Assembly: GCA_030066475.1 (NCBI GenBank)
Contig: JASJBO010000250.1
Span: forward strand, 1-11,632
Source of the DNA: Myxococcota bacterium
Lineage (GTDB): Bacteria; Myxococcota_A; UBA9160; PR03
Direction: 5' to 3'
Length of the DNA stretch: 11,632 bases
The notes under the pieces were generated by a model that made no database searches, was not told where the DNA came from, and saw only the letters and a list, made by a program, of their open reading frames with translations. Numbering within the stretch: position 1 is the stretch's first letter; every line of letters starts with the position of its first letter. Below are positions 1 to 6,520 of this stretch, one piece after another. A program made the position numbers and the translations under genes.

Positions 1-914
1 CCGCCGGCCTCGGGCAGCTCGACCGCGTCGCTGCGCTCCCAGCGCACGGTGGCCAGCGTGCTCAGGCTCGAGGGCTCCGTCTTGAGCGGGTCGCGGTGCG
101 TGTGCACCACCCAGGCGTCGGGATAGGTGGCGAAGACCAGGTCGATGAAGGCGAGGTAGAGCGGCGTCTTCAGCACCCAGGTGCGCGGCGGGCCGCCGTG
201 CTGGAGCGTCTGGAGCAGCGCGCGGTGGTAGTCCATCGTCGCCGCGTAGTCGGGCACCCAGGCGGGGATCTCGGCGATCATGCCCCAGTGGCCGCCCGAG
301 AAGCCGGGCAGCGTGAGCGTCACGCACTCGACGGGCAGGTCCGAGCGCAGCTCGTGGATCGCCGCGAACTCGGGCTGGACATCGGCCCAGAGCTCCTGCT
401 CGCACTCGGCCATCGCGCGGCGCCGCGCCGCGTCGGCGCCCTGCCAGGGCACCGGGTGCAGCCCCTCCCAGGCGAGCGGCGCCCGCGCGTTCGGGTCGAG
501 CGCCAGTAGCTCGAACAGGATCGTGGTGCCCGATCGCGGCGGGCCGGTGATCACCAGCGGCGCCTCGATCCGCTCCTCGGCGATGGCCGGCGTCTCGCGC
601 CGCGCGCGCGCGAGCAGCAAGCGCGTGCGCAGGCCGCGCAGCAGCTCCTGCCGGGTCATCAGCCGCCCCAGCGCGTGGAGCCGACCGTGGGCGTCGAGCT
701 CGTGTACGAGCGAGTCGAAGCGCCTCCGCCAGTCGCCGTCGAAGTCGCCGAAGTCGGCGAGCCCGCCGGTGGAGGCGGTCGCCTCCTGCACCAGCGCCTC
801 GGCGTCGAGCGGGATCAGGTGACGGGCGCCCCCGACCGAGTCGCCCATCGCGTTGACGCGGCGCACCCAGTCGGGGCGCCGGTAGTGCTGCGAGAGGTCG
901 GCGATCCGCGTCAT
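1..914 (-). CDS. Sulfotransferase family protein (C-terminus cut by window edge)
   Basis: The 304 visible codons have no stop; the gene continues beyond base 1. Members of this family move a sulfuryl group from PAPS to an acceptor hydroxyl or amine. The PAPS-binding P-loop is clear at residues 124-131 (GPPRSGTT), followed by the helix ILFELLALDP. A second family-like segment, HTHRDPLKTEPSSLS (271-285), fits the 3'-phosphate-binding Arg/Ser region, and WVLKTPLYL (246-254) matches the Sulfotransfer_3 type often found in actinobacterial and deltaproteobacterial genomes. There is no signal peptide, so it is probably cytoplasmic. The ATG at 914-912 overlaps the upstream gene's TGA by 4 bp (ATGA), which implies translational coupling. 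It is third in a minus-strand operon after TauD and DUF1214 genes. The acceptor cannot be read from the sequence; a lipid, sterol or small alcohol is possible. Confidence 0.88.
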   Translation of the reverse strand, partial: MTRIADLSQHYRRPDWVRRVNAMGDSVGGARHLIPLDAEALVQEATASTGGLADFGDFDGDWRRRFDSLVHELDAHGRLHALGRLMTRQELLRGLRTRLLLARARRETPAIAEERIEAPLVITGPPRSGTTILFELLALDPNARAPLAWEGLHPVPWQGADAARRRAMAECEQELWADVQPEFAAIHELRSDLPVECVTLTLPGFSGGHWGMIAEIPAWVPDYAATMDYHRALLQTLQHGGPPRTWVLKTPLYLAFIDLVFATYPDAWVVHTHRDPLKTEPSSLSTLATVRWERSDAVELPEAG

Positions 915-2038
915 CCGCCCAGCGAGTCGACGTCGACCAGCTCGGTCTCGATCGGGGGGATGCGTCCCTCGGGCAGCAGGAAGCGCCAGAAGATCATCCC
1001 GGTCGGCAGCCCGGCGGCGTCGATCCAGTTGGGCACGCCCGGATCGCGGTGCGCCACCACGATCGCGAAGCTGCCGTCCTCTTCGTAGCGGACCTGGTTG
1101 CGATTCAAGGAGACGCGGCGGTGCCGGTACGGCGGCGTCTGGAGCCGGTGGCTCCAGATCACGACGTTCGCGAAGCGGCAGCGCGGGAAGCGGCCGCGCA
1201 TCACCAGCGCCTGGTCGGGACCCAGCTCGTAGCGGGTCTGGAGGTAGGCGTTGTCGACCGCCGCGTAGCCGATCTCGACGTTGCTGTCGTCGTAGGCCGA
1301 GTTGTCGAACCGGTTGATCTCGTTGGAGACCCAGGCCGGCATCACCTCGGGCGGCAGCTCGGGGAAGTCGAGCGTCAGCCCGCGCACGAAGTTGATCACG
1401 CGCTGGATGCCCGCCGCCACCGCGGCGTCGTCCATGGGCGGCGCGGGGCCCGGGTCCTCGAGCGGCTCGATCCAGAGCGGCACGTGGAAGGTCGGGTCGG
1501 CTGCGACGTTGCGCTCCCACTCCCAGTAGTGGCGGGTCGTGATGCCGCCGGCGCCGGGCTCGAGTCGCAGCCAGTTGCGCTCGCGCGGCTCGGGGCTCGC
1601 GATGATCTCGTAGCTGCCGTCCGCGGCGACGTCGAACTCGGTGTCGTTGAGAGTCGCCACCACGCCCTTCGAGAGGTGTCCCTCGGAGGCGCCGGCCTCC
1701 ACGGTGAACGAGGTGTAGCAGGCGCCGTGGACGTTGCCGCGGATGCGGTAGCTGCCGGCCGGGTCGACCACGCAGCCGTAGTAGACCGCGTCGGGATTGT
1801 CGCCCAGCAGCTTCTTGGTGGTGCTGAGCCAGCGGTGGAAGAGCGGGCGCTTCGGGTCGACGTCGAACCAGCACTGGAAGCCGTGCTGGAGCCCGTTGGC
1901 GACCAGGTTGCGGCCCGCGGTGCGCTCGGCGAGCGTGTGCATGCCGCGCTCGGGGCCGATGTAGCCCGACTCGATCTCGTTCAGCAGCGCGGCCAGCTCC
2001 GCGAAGGCGCGCGCCGCGGCGTCGTTCGATCCGGCCAT
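911..2038 (-). CDS. DUF1214-type protein with apparent internal duplication
   Basis: A 375-residue protein without signal peptide or membrane segments. The C-terminal part (about 277-356) has the look of the DUF1214 beta-sandwich family: VMRGRFPRCRFANVVIW, then an EDGSF strand, PNWIDAAGLPTG and an aromatic FWRF strand. A related pattern occurs earlier (about 97-175): YRIRGNVHGACYTSF, ADGSYEI, RNWLRLEPGAGG and YWEWE, so the protein seems to hold two copies of one fold. The biochemical role of DUF1214 is not established; relatives often sit beside sulfotransferase, dioxygenase or steroid/lipid genes. It starts 6 bp after the TauD gene's stop and overlaps the sulfotransferase start by 4 bp, so the three are probably co-transcribed. 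The Shine-Dalgarno is weak (GTAGGCG region), which suits coupling to the upstream gene. The family call is by pattern recognition; no catalytic residues can be named. Confidence 0.8.
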   Translation of the reverse strand: MAGSNDAAARAFAELAALLNEIESGYIGPERGMHTLAERTAGRNLVANGLQHGFQCWFDVDPKRPLFHRWLSTTKKLLGDNPDAVYYGCVVDPAGSYRIRGNVHGACYTSFTVEAGASEGHLSKGVVATLNDTEFDVAADGSYEIIASPEPRERNWLRLEPGAGGITTRHYWEWERNVAADPTFHVPLWIEPLEDPGPAPPMDDAAVAAGIQRVINFVRGLTLDFPELPPEVMPAWVSNEINRFDNSAYDDSNVEIGYAAVDNAYLQTRYELGPDQALVMRGRFPRCRFANVVIWSHRLQTPPYRHRRVSLNRNQVRYEEDGSFAIVVAHRDPGVPNWIDAAGLPTGMIFWRFLLPEGRIPPIETELVDVDSLGG

Positions 2039-2044
2039 CGGCGC

Positions 2045-2941
2045 CTACTCGCCGAAGCGCTGGCGGTCGAGGTGCCGCTTGAGCTGCCGGTCGTGCCGGC
2101 TCGCGGCGCTGAACGGCTTGAGGTAGGGCTCCCAGCGCGGCGGCGCCGCGGCCTCGGGCCGATCGCCCATCACGGTCACGCGCTGGATCACGCGCTCGCC
2201 CTCGAAGTCGTTCAGCACGCAGTGCTGGGTGCAGCGGTTGTCCCACATCGCGATCGTGCCCTCGCTCCAGCGGTAGCGCACCGTGAACTGGGGGCTCGCG
2301 ACCCAGCGCGTCAGGAAGCCCAGCAGCGCGTCGCTCTCCTGGTGGGAGAGCTCGACGATGCGGCGCGTGAAGTGCTCGTTGACGAACAGCGACTTGCGGC
2401 CGGTCACGGGGTGGACGCGCACGACCGGGTGCACCGCGACCTGCTCCGGCTTGTCGTGGGCGTGGGCGTCGTGGAGCGCGGTGAGGCCCTCGCAGAAGGC
2501 CTGCATCGGCGGCGAGAGCGCCTCGTAGGCCTTGACCGTGTTGGCCCACATCGTGTCGCCGCCGAATGGCGGGCACTTCACCATGTGCAGGATCGCGAGC
2601 AGCGAGGGCTCCTCCTGGCAGGTCAGATCGCTGTGCCATTCGTCGGCGATGGCGCCGACACCGCCGGTCGCGTGCAGCTCGAAGAACTCCGGGCGCTCGG
2701 CGTCGAGGCTCAGGTTGGGATGCGCCTCGAGCTCGCCGAAGAGCCGGCCGAAGGCGATGTGAGTGTCGGGCGTCAGGTGCTGGTCGGGGAAGAACAGCAC
2801 CAGGTGCTCGATCATGAGCGCGCGGATCGTGTCGGCCTCCGCCGGGCCGGCCTTCTCGAGGGAGATCCCGCGGACCTCCGCGCCGAGCGAGCCCGAGAGC
2901 CGCCGCACGTCGAGCGCGTTCGTGGCGATGGAGCTGGCCAT
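2045..2941 (-). CDS. TauD/TfdA-family Fe(II)/2-oxoglutarate-dependent dioxygenase
   Basis: A 298-residue member of the TauD family, which hydroxylates small acids, sulfonates or sulfate esters using O2 and 2-oxoglutarate. The iron ligands are visible: H103 and D105 in EWHSDLTC, and H240 in DNRCTQHCVLNDF. T130 in FGGDTMWAN and the pair R250/R254 in ERVIQRVTVMGD match the 2-oxoglutarate-binding Thr and Arg of TauD. The length is normal. I place the start at the ATG at 2941-2939 because GGAGGA lies 5 nt upstream; longer in-frame versions to 3190 would run through the divergent gene's signal peptide. First gene of a minus-strand operon with DUF1214 and sulfotransferase genes. Taurine, alkyl sulfate and aryloxy acids are all possible substrates, so no gene name is given. 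No sulfonate transporter is visible in this window. Confidence 0.92.
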   Translation of the reverse strand: MASSIATNALDVRRLSGSLGAEVRGISLEKAGPAEADTIRALMIEHLVLFFPDQHLTPDTHIAFGRLFGELEAHPNLSLDAERPEFFELHATGGVGAIADEWHSDLTCQEEPSLLAILHMVKCPPFGGDTMWANTVKAYEALSPPMQAFCEGLTALHDAHAHDKPEQVAVHPVVRVHPVTGRKSLFVNEHFTRRIVELSHQESDALLGFLTRWVASPQFTVRYRWSEGTIAMWDNRCTQHCVLNDFEGERVIQRVTVMGDRPEAAAPPRWEPYLKPFSAASRHDRQLKRHLDRQRFGE

Positions 2942-3017
2942 GGCTGTCCTCCGTACGAGAGCCGAGGCGGGCATGGTACCTCGGGATTGACCCAGGGCCC
3001 CCCGACGGGGTAAACGG
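2942..3017. promoter_or_regulatory. Divergent intergenic region, TauD operon / PEP-CTERM gene
   Basis: This 76-bp gap separates two divergent transcription units and must hold both promoters if they are expressed independently. I see no convincing -35/-10 pair in either direction. A short CCCC-GAC-GGGG stem (3000-3010) lies just before the GTG at 3018, and its 3' arm is also the only purine-rich stretch that could act as a weak Shine-Dalgarno for that gene. Confidence 0.5.
2947..2952 (-). promoter_or_regulatory. Ribosome binding site for the TauD-family gene
   Basis: GGAGGA on the minus strand, 5 nt before the ATG at 2941. It decides the start against an upstream in-frame ATG at 2974 and the longer frame reaching 3190. 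Confidence 0.8.
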
Positions 3018-4631
3018 GTGGCGAGGAGCTTCCGGTTGCATCCTTTGCTGCTCGGCCCGCTGCTGCTCGCCCTCTGCGCCGCGCCCCCGCCGGCGCGGGC
3101 GGTTCCCGCGCTGCCGATCGCCTTCGCGGGCGACCCGGTGCCCGGGGCCCCCGGCGAGGTGTTCAGCAGCGGGCTGTTCGGACAGGTCAACGACGCCGGC
3201 GAGGTCGCGATCAGCGGGCGCTACGCGAGTGCGTTCCAGCAGGGGATCTTCCGGTGGGACGCGGCCGCGGGCGGGACGCCGACCCCGATCGTGCTGCCGG
3301 GCGATCCCGCCCCGGACGCGCCGGCCGGCACCGAGTTCGCCTCGGGCTTCGTGCAGGAGATGACCGGCTCCGGCACCTTCGGCTACTCCGCCACGTTCGC
3401 GACGGGCCCGGGTGGCGTCACCGAGTCCACCAACCGCGCGCTCTACCGCTTCGGGCCTTCGGCCGGCCACGAGCTGCTCGCCCGCGACGGCGACGTGCTG
3501 CCGGGGACGAGCGGACGCCTCGTGCTCGACGCGACGCCCGACATCTTCCCGAGCTTCAACGCGGCGGGCGAGGCGGTGTTCTCGGGCCTCACGATCACGC
3601 CGCCCCTCGAGGTCGGCTTCGGCTTCTGGAAGGCGGACACGGCGGGCGCGATCTCACCGATCGCCGTCGACGGCGCGCCGGCACCGGGGGGGAGCGGGCT
3701 CTTCTACGCGGGCATTCCCGTCTTCTCGGACGTGAACGAAGCCGGCGGCGTCGCCTTCAGCACGGCGCTCGCGACGACCCCGACGGCGACCTCGGGGGCG
3801 GCGGCGCTCTTCGGTCCCGACGGGGCCGGGGGCGTCACCGAGATCGCGCGGGTCGGGGGCTTCGCGCCCGACGTGCCCGGCGCGGTGTTCATCGACTTCC
3901 AGGCCGGCGGCGAGTTCCAGCAGAACGACCTCGGCGAGGTCGCGTTCGTGGCGAACCTGCTCGCCGGGCTCGGCGGCGTGACCCTCTCCGACGACCAGGG
4001 CATCTGGCTCTCGAAGGGCCCCGGCGACCTCACGCTGGAGCTGCGCGAGGGAGAGGCACCGCCGGGGCTGCCGAGCACCGCGCTCAACGACTTCGAGACG
4101 CCCTGGCTGAACGACGCGGGCGACCTCGCGCTCGGCGCGCGCCTCAAGAGCGGCATCGGCGGCGTGACGCTGCTCGACGACACCGTGCTGCTCGGTCCCG
4201 ACGGCGCCGGCGGCCTGATCGTGCGGGCCCGCGAGGGCGACCCGATCCCGGCGCTCCCGGGCGACCAGTGGGGCGACCTGCTGTTCCCGGCCACGCCGCT
4301 CAACGAGGACGGCGACGTCTTCGTCGCCGTCACCACCCGGAACGGCCGCCGCGCGCTGTTCCTGGTCGGGGCGGACGGCGCGATCGACCTGATCGTCGCC
4401 ACCGGCAGCGAGATCGACCTCGGCGGCGGCGACGTCCGCACCGTGGCCAGCTTCATCGACTGGAACGCGAGCGACGACTTGACCCGCTACGCCGTGACCG
4501 CCAACTTCAGCGACGGCACCAGCGGGCTGTTCCTGCTGACGATTCCGGAGCCGGGCACGGGCGCCCTGCTGGCGCTCGGAACCCTGACGCTGGCGGGCGC
4601 GCGGCGCGCCGGCACGAGGAGCGAGCCTTGA
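3018..4631 (+). CDS. NxxGxxAF-repeat surface protein with PEP-CTERM sorting signal
   Basis: A 537-residue exported protein. The N-terminus is a signal peptide (basic MARSFRLH, a Leu-rich core at 10-20, likely cleavage after ARA near 28). The mature part is built from degenerate repeats of the NxxGxxAF type: NDAGEVAISG (58-67), NAAGEAVFSG (181-190), NEAGGVAFS (240-248), NDLGEVAF (303-310), NDAGDLALGA (365-374) and NEDGDVFVAV (429-438). Many are preceded by a GDPxPGxPG-like segment, as expected for this tandem-repeat family. The C-terminus is a PEP-CTERM signal: PEP at 510-512, a hydrophobic stretch and an Arg-containing tail. In other bacteria such proteins are processed by exosortase (EpsH/Xrt) and linked to exopolysaccharide biology; no exosortase is in this window. 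GTG at 3018 is the only plausible start after the in-frame TGA at 2988. Its stop overlaps the next gene's start. The ligand or structural role is unknown. Confidence 0.9.
   Translation: MARSFRLHPLLLGPLLLALCAAPPPARAVPALPIAFAGDPVPGAPGEVFSSGLFGQVNDAGEVAISGRYASAFQQGIFRWDAAAGGTPTPIVLPGDPAPDAPAGTEFASGFVQEMTGSGTFGYSATFATGPGGVTESTNRALYRFGPSAGHELLARDGDVLPGTSGRLVLDATPDIFPSFNAAGEAVFSGLTITPPLEVGFGFWKADTAGAISPIAVDGAPAPGGSGLFYAGIPVFSDVNEAGGVAFSTALATTPTATSGAAALFGPDGAGGVTEIARVGGFAPDVPGAVFIDFQAGGEFQQNDLGEVAFVANLLAGLGGVTLSDDQGIWLSKGPGDLTLELREGEAPPGLPSTALNDFETPWLNDAGDLALGARLKSGIGGVTLLDDTVLLGPDGAGGLIVRAREGDPIPALPGDQWGDLLFPATPLNEDGDVFVAVTTRNGRRALFLVGADGAIDLIVATGSEIDLGGGDVRTVASFIDWNASDDLTRYAVTANFSDGTSGLFLLTIPEPGTGALLALGTLTLAGARRAGTRSEP
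4545..4628 (+). other. PEP-CTERM sorting signal (C-terminal 28 residues)
   Basis: Encodes PEP (510-512), then GTGALLALGTLTLAG as a short membrane segment, then Arg residues at 529-530 and 534 before the stop. This tripartite arrangement is the recognition signal for exosortase. Confidence 0.85.
4616..4621 (+). promoter_or_regulatory. Ribosome binding site fixing a TTG start
   Basis: GAGGAG lies 6 nt before TTG at 4628, inside the end of the upstream coding region. No ATG or GTG in the frame gives an intact N-terminal beta strand, so this site supports TTG as the start. Confidence 0.75.
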
Positions 4632-5245
4632 GCGTCACCGTCGAGTTCCACTTCGACTTCGGCAGCCCGAACGCCTACCTGAGCCATCTGGTGCTGCCGG
4701 GCATCGAGCAGCGCACCGGCGCCACCGTCACCTACGTGCCCGTGCTGCTGGGCGGAATCTTCAAGGCCACGGGCAACGTGTCGCCGGCGGTGTCGCTGCA
4801 GGGGATCAAGAACAAGGGCGAGTACCAGGCCCTCGAGATGCGGCGCTTCCTCCGGGCGCACGGGATCACGCGCTTCGCGCCGAACCCGTTCTTTCCGGTA
4901 AACACGCTGCAGATCATGCGCGGCGCCGTCGTCGCGCAGCGCCTGGACTGCTTCGAGCGCTACGTCGACGAGGTCTTCCGCCACATGTGGGCCGACCCGA
5001 AGAAGATGGACGACCCCGAGGTGATCGCGGCGGCGCTGACCGAGTCCGGCCTGCCGACCGACGCCATCCTGGCGGGCATCCAGGACCCGGACGTGAAGGC
5101 CCGGCTGATCGCGAACACGCAGGACGCGGTGGACCGCGGCGTGTTCGGGTCGCCCAGCTTCTTCGTCGGGACCGAGCTGTTCTTCGGCAAGGACCGCCTG
5201 CGCGACGTCGAAGAGGAGATCGTGCGCCAGCAGGCGTCGGGCTAG
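4628..5245 (+). CDS. DsbA-fold 2-hydroxychromene-2-carboxylate isomerase / GST-kappa-like protein
   Basis: A 205-residue cytoplasmic protein of the DsbA-like thioredoxin fold. The N-terminal strand and active-site loop FHFDFGSPNAYL (7-18) carry Ser13 where DsbA has CxxC, as in 2-hydroxychromene-2-carboxylate isomerase (naphthalene and related aromatic degradation, glutathione dependent) and GST kappa. The helical insertion holds NPFFPVNTLQIMRGA (86-100), and the cis-Pro loop is GVFGSPSFFV (171-180) followed by FFGKDRL, all typical of the family. It starts at TTG, overlapping the TGA of the PEP-CTERM gene (TTGA), with GAGGAG 6 nt upstream, so the two are probably co-translated. No other aromatic-degradation gene is nearby, so the true substrate is open; a general glutathione-linked isomerase or oxidoreductase is a fair alternative. 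Confidence 0.9.
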   Translation: MSVTVEFHFDFGSPNAYLSHLVLPGIEQRTGATVTYVPVLLGGIFKATGNVSPAVSLQGIKNKGEYQALEMRRFLRAHGITRFAPNPFFPVNTLQIMRGAVVAQRLDCFERYVDEVFRHMWADPKKMDDPEVIAAALTESGLPTDAILAGIQDPDVKARLIANTQDAVDRGVFGSPSFFVGTELFFGKDRLRDVEEEIVRQQASG

Positions 5246-6468
5246 CCGCCGCGCATCGCCTCGACGAACGCAGGCTCGTAGCGCCGCATGCGGATGATGG
5301 TGGCCCGGTGCCCCTCGTCGTCGATGTGGGGCGTGAGGAACTCCCAGACGATCTCGCCCTCGCGCGTGACCTCGAAGGCGCGACCGCTGTCGGAGTCCGC
5401 GATCAGCGTGTTCCCGTTGGGCAGCCGCTGGTTGCTACCGCGCCCGCCGCTGAAGAAGTCCTCCGGCCGCGGCGCCCGGTACTCCCAGACGATCTCGTCC
5501 CGGCGCGGGTCCACCTCGACCACCCGCGACCAGCGCCGGAACGGCCCGTTGTCGAACACCAGGATGTTGCCGTTCTCGATGACGGTCGGGTGGTGCGGCC
5601 GCGACAGCACCCCCCGCCCCCAGGCCCACACCAGGCGCTTGCGGTCCCAGTCGATCACGACGATCGAGTCCTGGTTGCGCACGCAGGTGAGCAGGTTGCT
5701 CGGCGCGTACAGCGGGTGCTCCCCGGCGAGCCCGGGATGGTCCATCCACTCCACCGAGTTGGCGTGAAACAGATCCATCTCGAGCGCGCCGTCCCGCTCC
5801 AGCACGGCCAGCCGCTGCAGGCGGAACCGGTCGGGCGCGGCCCGGAGCAGATCGAAGAACGAAGCGTCCTCCACCAGCTCGCCGTCCGGGGTGAGCAGCG
5901 CCAGCGAGTTGTCCTCGATCCAGGCGCCGCGATGCACGGCGGGGATGCGCCGGAAGCGCGAGGTGAGGGTGAGGAGCTGGCCGCGCGGGGTCCGCTCGAC
6001 GTCGTGGTGCGCCGCCACGCGCCGCTTCCAGATCACCTCGCCGTCCCAGCCCAGCCGCATCAGGTACATCGCGGCGATCCGGCTCTCGCGCGACGCGTCC
6101 GCGGGGTCGCTCCCGGTGATCAGCAGGTCGCCGTTCGGCAGCAGCTCCGGATTGGACCAGAAGCCGCAGGGAGCGTGCTCCCAGGCGTTCACCAGGCGCC
6201 CGGCCATGTCGATCAGCTCGGCGCGGCACAGGCTGCGGATCGCGTACAGGTTGTAGCCGGGGTGGGTGCGCTCGCGGTCGAAGACCACGACGCCGTGCTC
6301 GCCGCCGGCCTCCTCCTCGGCGAAGTCGATGTAGCCAAGCCGGGCGAGCATCTCCTCCTGTTGCGCGTCGATTGCCGGTGCGAGCGGCGCAGCCTCCTCT
6401 TCGCCGGAGTGACAGGCGAGCAGCCAGGCGGCGAGCGGAGCGAGGAACAGCGCGGCGCGAGCGGGCAC
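5242..6468 (-). CDS. ASST-like (arylsulfotransferase-type) beta-propeller lipoprotein
   Basis: A 408-residue protein with a lipoprotein signal (hydrophobic 5-18, lipobox LLAC, Cys19, then an acidic linker). The body is made of propeller blades of the type LLPNGDLLITGSD (109-121), IENGNILVFDNG (297-308) and RLPNGNTLIADSD (348-360), alternating with EVIWKRR, EIVWEY and EIVWEF strands, as in aryl-sulfate sulfotransferases (Arylsulfotrans families). LFHANSVEW (His235), PHHPT (His292/293) and RWSRVVEVD (Arg315) lie where active-site His and Arg residues are found in ASST enzymes, though I cannot align them rigorously. ASSTs move sulfate between phenolic esters without PAPS; many relatives are untested. 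GTG at 6468 is the only start ahead of the signal peptide, yet no Shine-Dalgarno precedes it. It is divergent from the sulfatase-fold gene across a 52-bp gap and convergent with the isomerase-like gene. Confidence 0.78.
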   Translation of the reverse strand: MPARAALFLAPLAAWLLACHSGEEEAAPLAPAIDAQQEEMLARLGYIDFAEEEAGGEHGVVVFDRERTHPGYNLYAIRSLCRAELIDMAGRLVNAWEHAPCGFWSNPELLPNGDLLITGSDPADASRESRIAAMYLMRLGWDGEVIWKRRVAAHHDVERTPRGQLLTLTSRFRRIPAVHRGAWIEDNSLALLTPDGELVEDASFFDLLRAAPDRFRLQRLAVLERDGALEMDLFHANSVEWMDHPGLAGEHPLYAPSNLLTCVRNQDSIVVIDWDRKRLVWAWGRGVLSRPHHPTVIENGNILVFDNGPFRRWSRVVEVDPRRDEIVWEYRAPRPEDFFSGGRGSNQRLPNGNTLIADSDSGRAFEVTREGEIVWEFLTPHIDDEGHRATIIRMRRYEPAFVEAMRGG

Positions 6469-6491
6469 GCGGCGACGGTACCGGGGATCGA

Positions 6492-6520
6492 AGCCGTGCG
6501 CAGCGTCGCTGCGCGCGGCT
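6492..6520. repeat. 29-bp near-perfect palindrome in the divergent gap
   Basis: Arms of 14 bp (6492-6505 and 6507-6520) around base 6506, with 13 of 14 positions complementary; the one mismatch is T6497 opposite G6515. The core is GCGCAGCG-T-CGCTGCGC. It abuts the ATG at 6521 and ends 23 bp from the divergent GTG at 6468, so it fills over half of the 52-bp gap. It could be an operator for a dimeric regulator controlling both genes, or an RNA hairpin that hides the sulfatase-fold gene's start. No T-run follows, so it is not a typical terminator. Confidence 0.8.

Noticed and set aside
3000..3010. CCCC-GAC-GGGG hairpin before the PEP-CTERM gene
   Set aside because: The stem is only four base pairs in very GC-rich DNA; too weak to claim as a riboswitch, terminator or operator.
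1049..3013. Plus-strand open frame of 654 codons antisense to the TauD/DUF1214 operon
   Set aside because: Low-complexity His/Arg/Val/Ala/Glu-rich translation with no recognisable fold; the opposite strand carries clear catalytic motifs.
2942..3190. N-terminal extension of the TauD-family protein to 3190
   Set aside because: GGAGGA 5 nt before ATG 2941 fixes the start; the extension is Ser/Gly/Ala-rich and overlaps the divergent gene's signal peptide.
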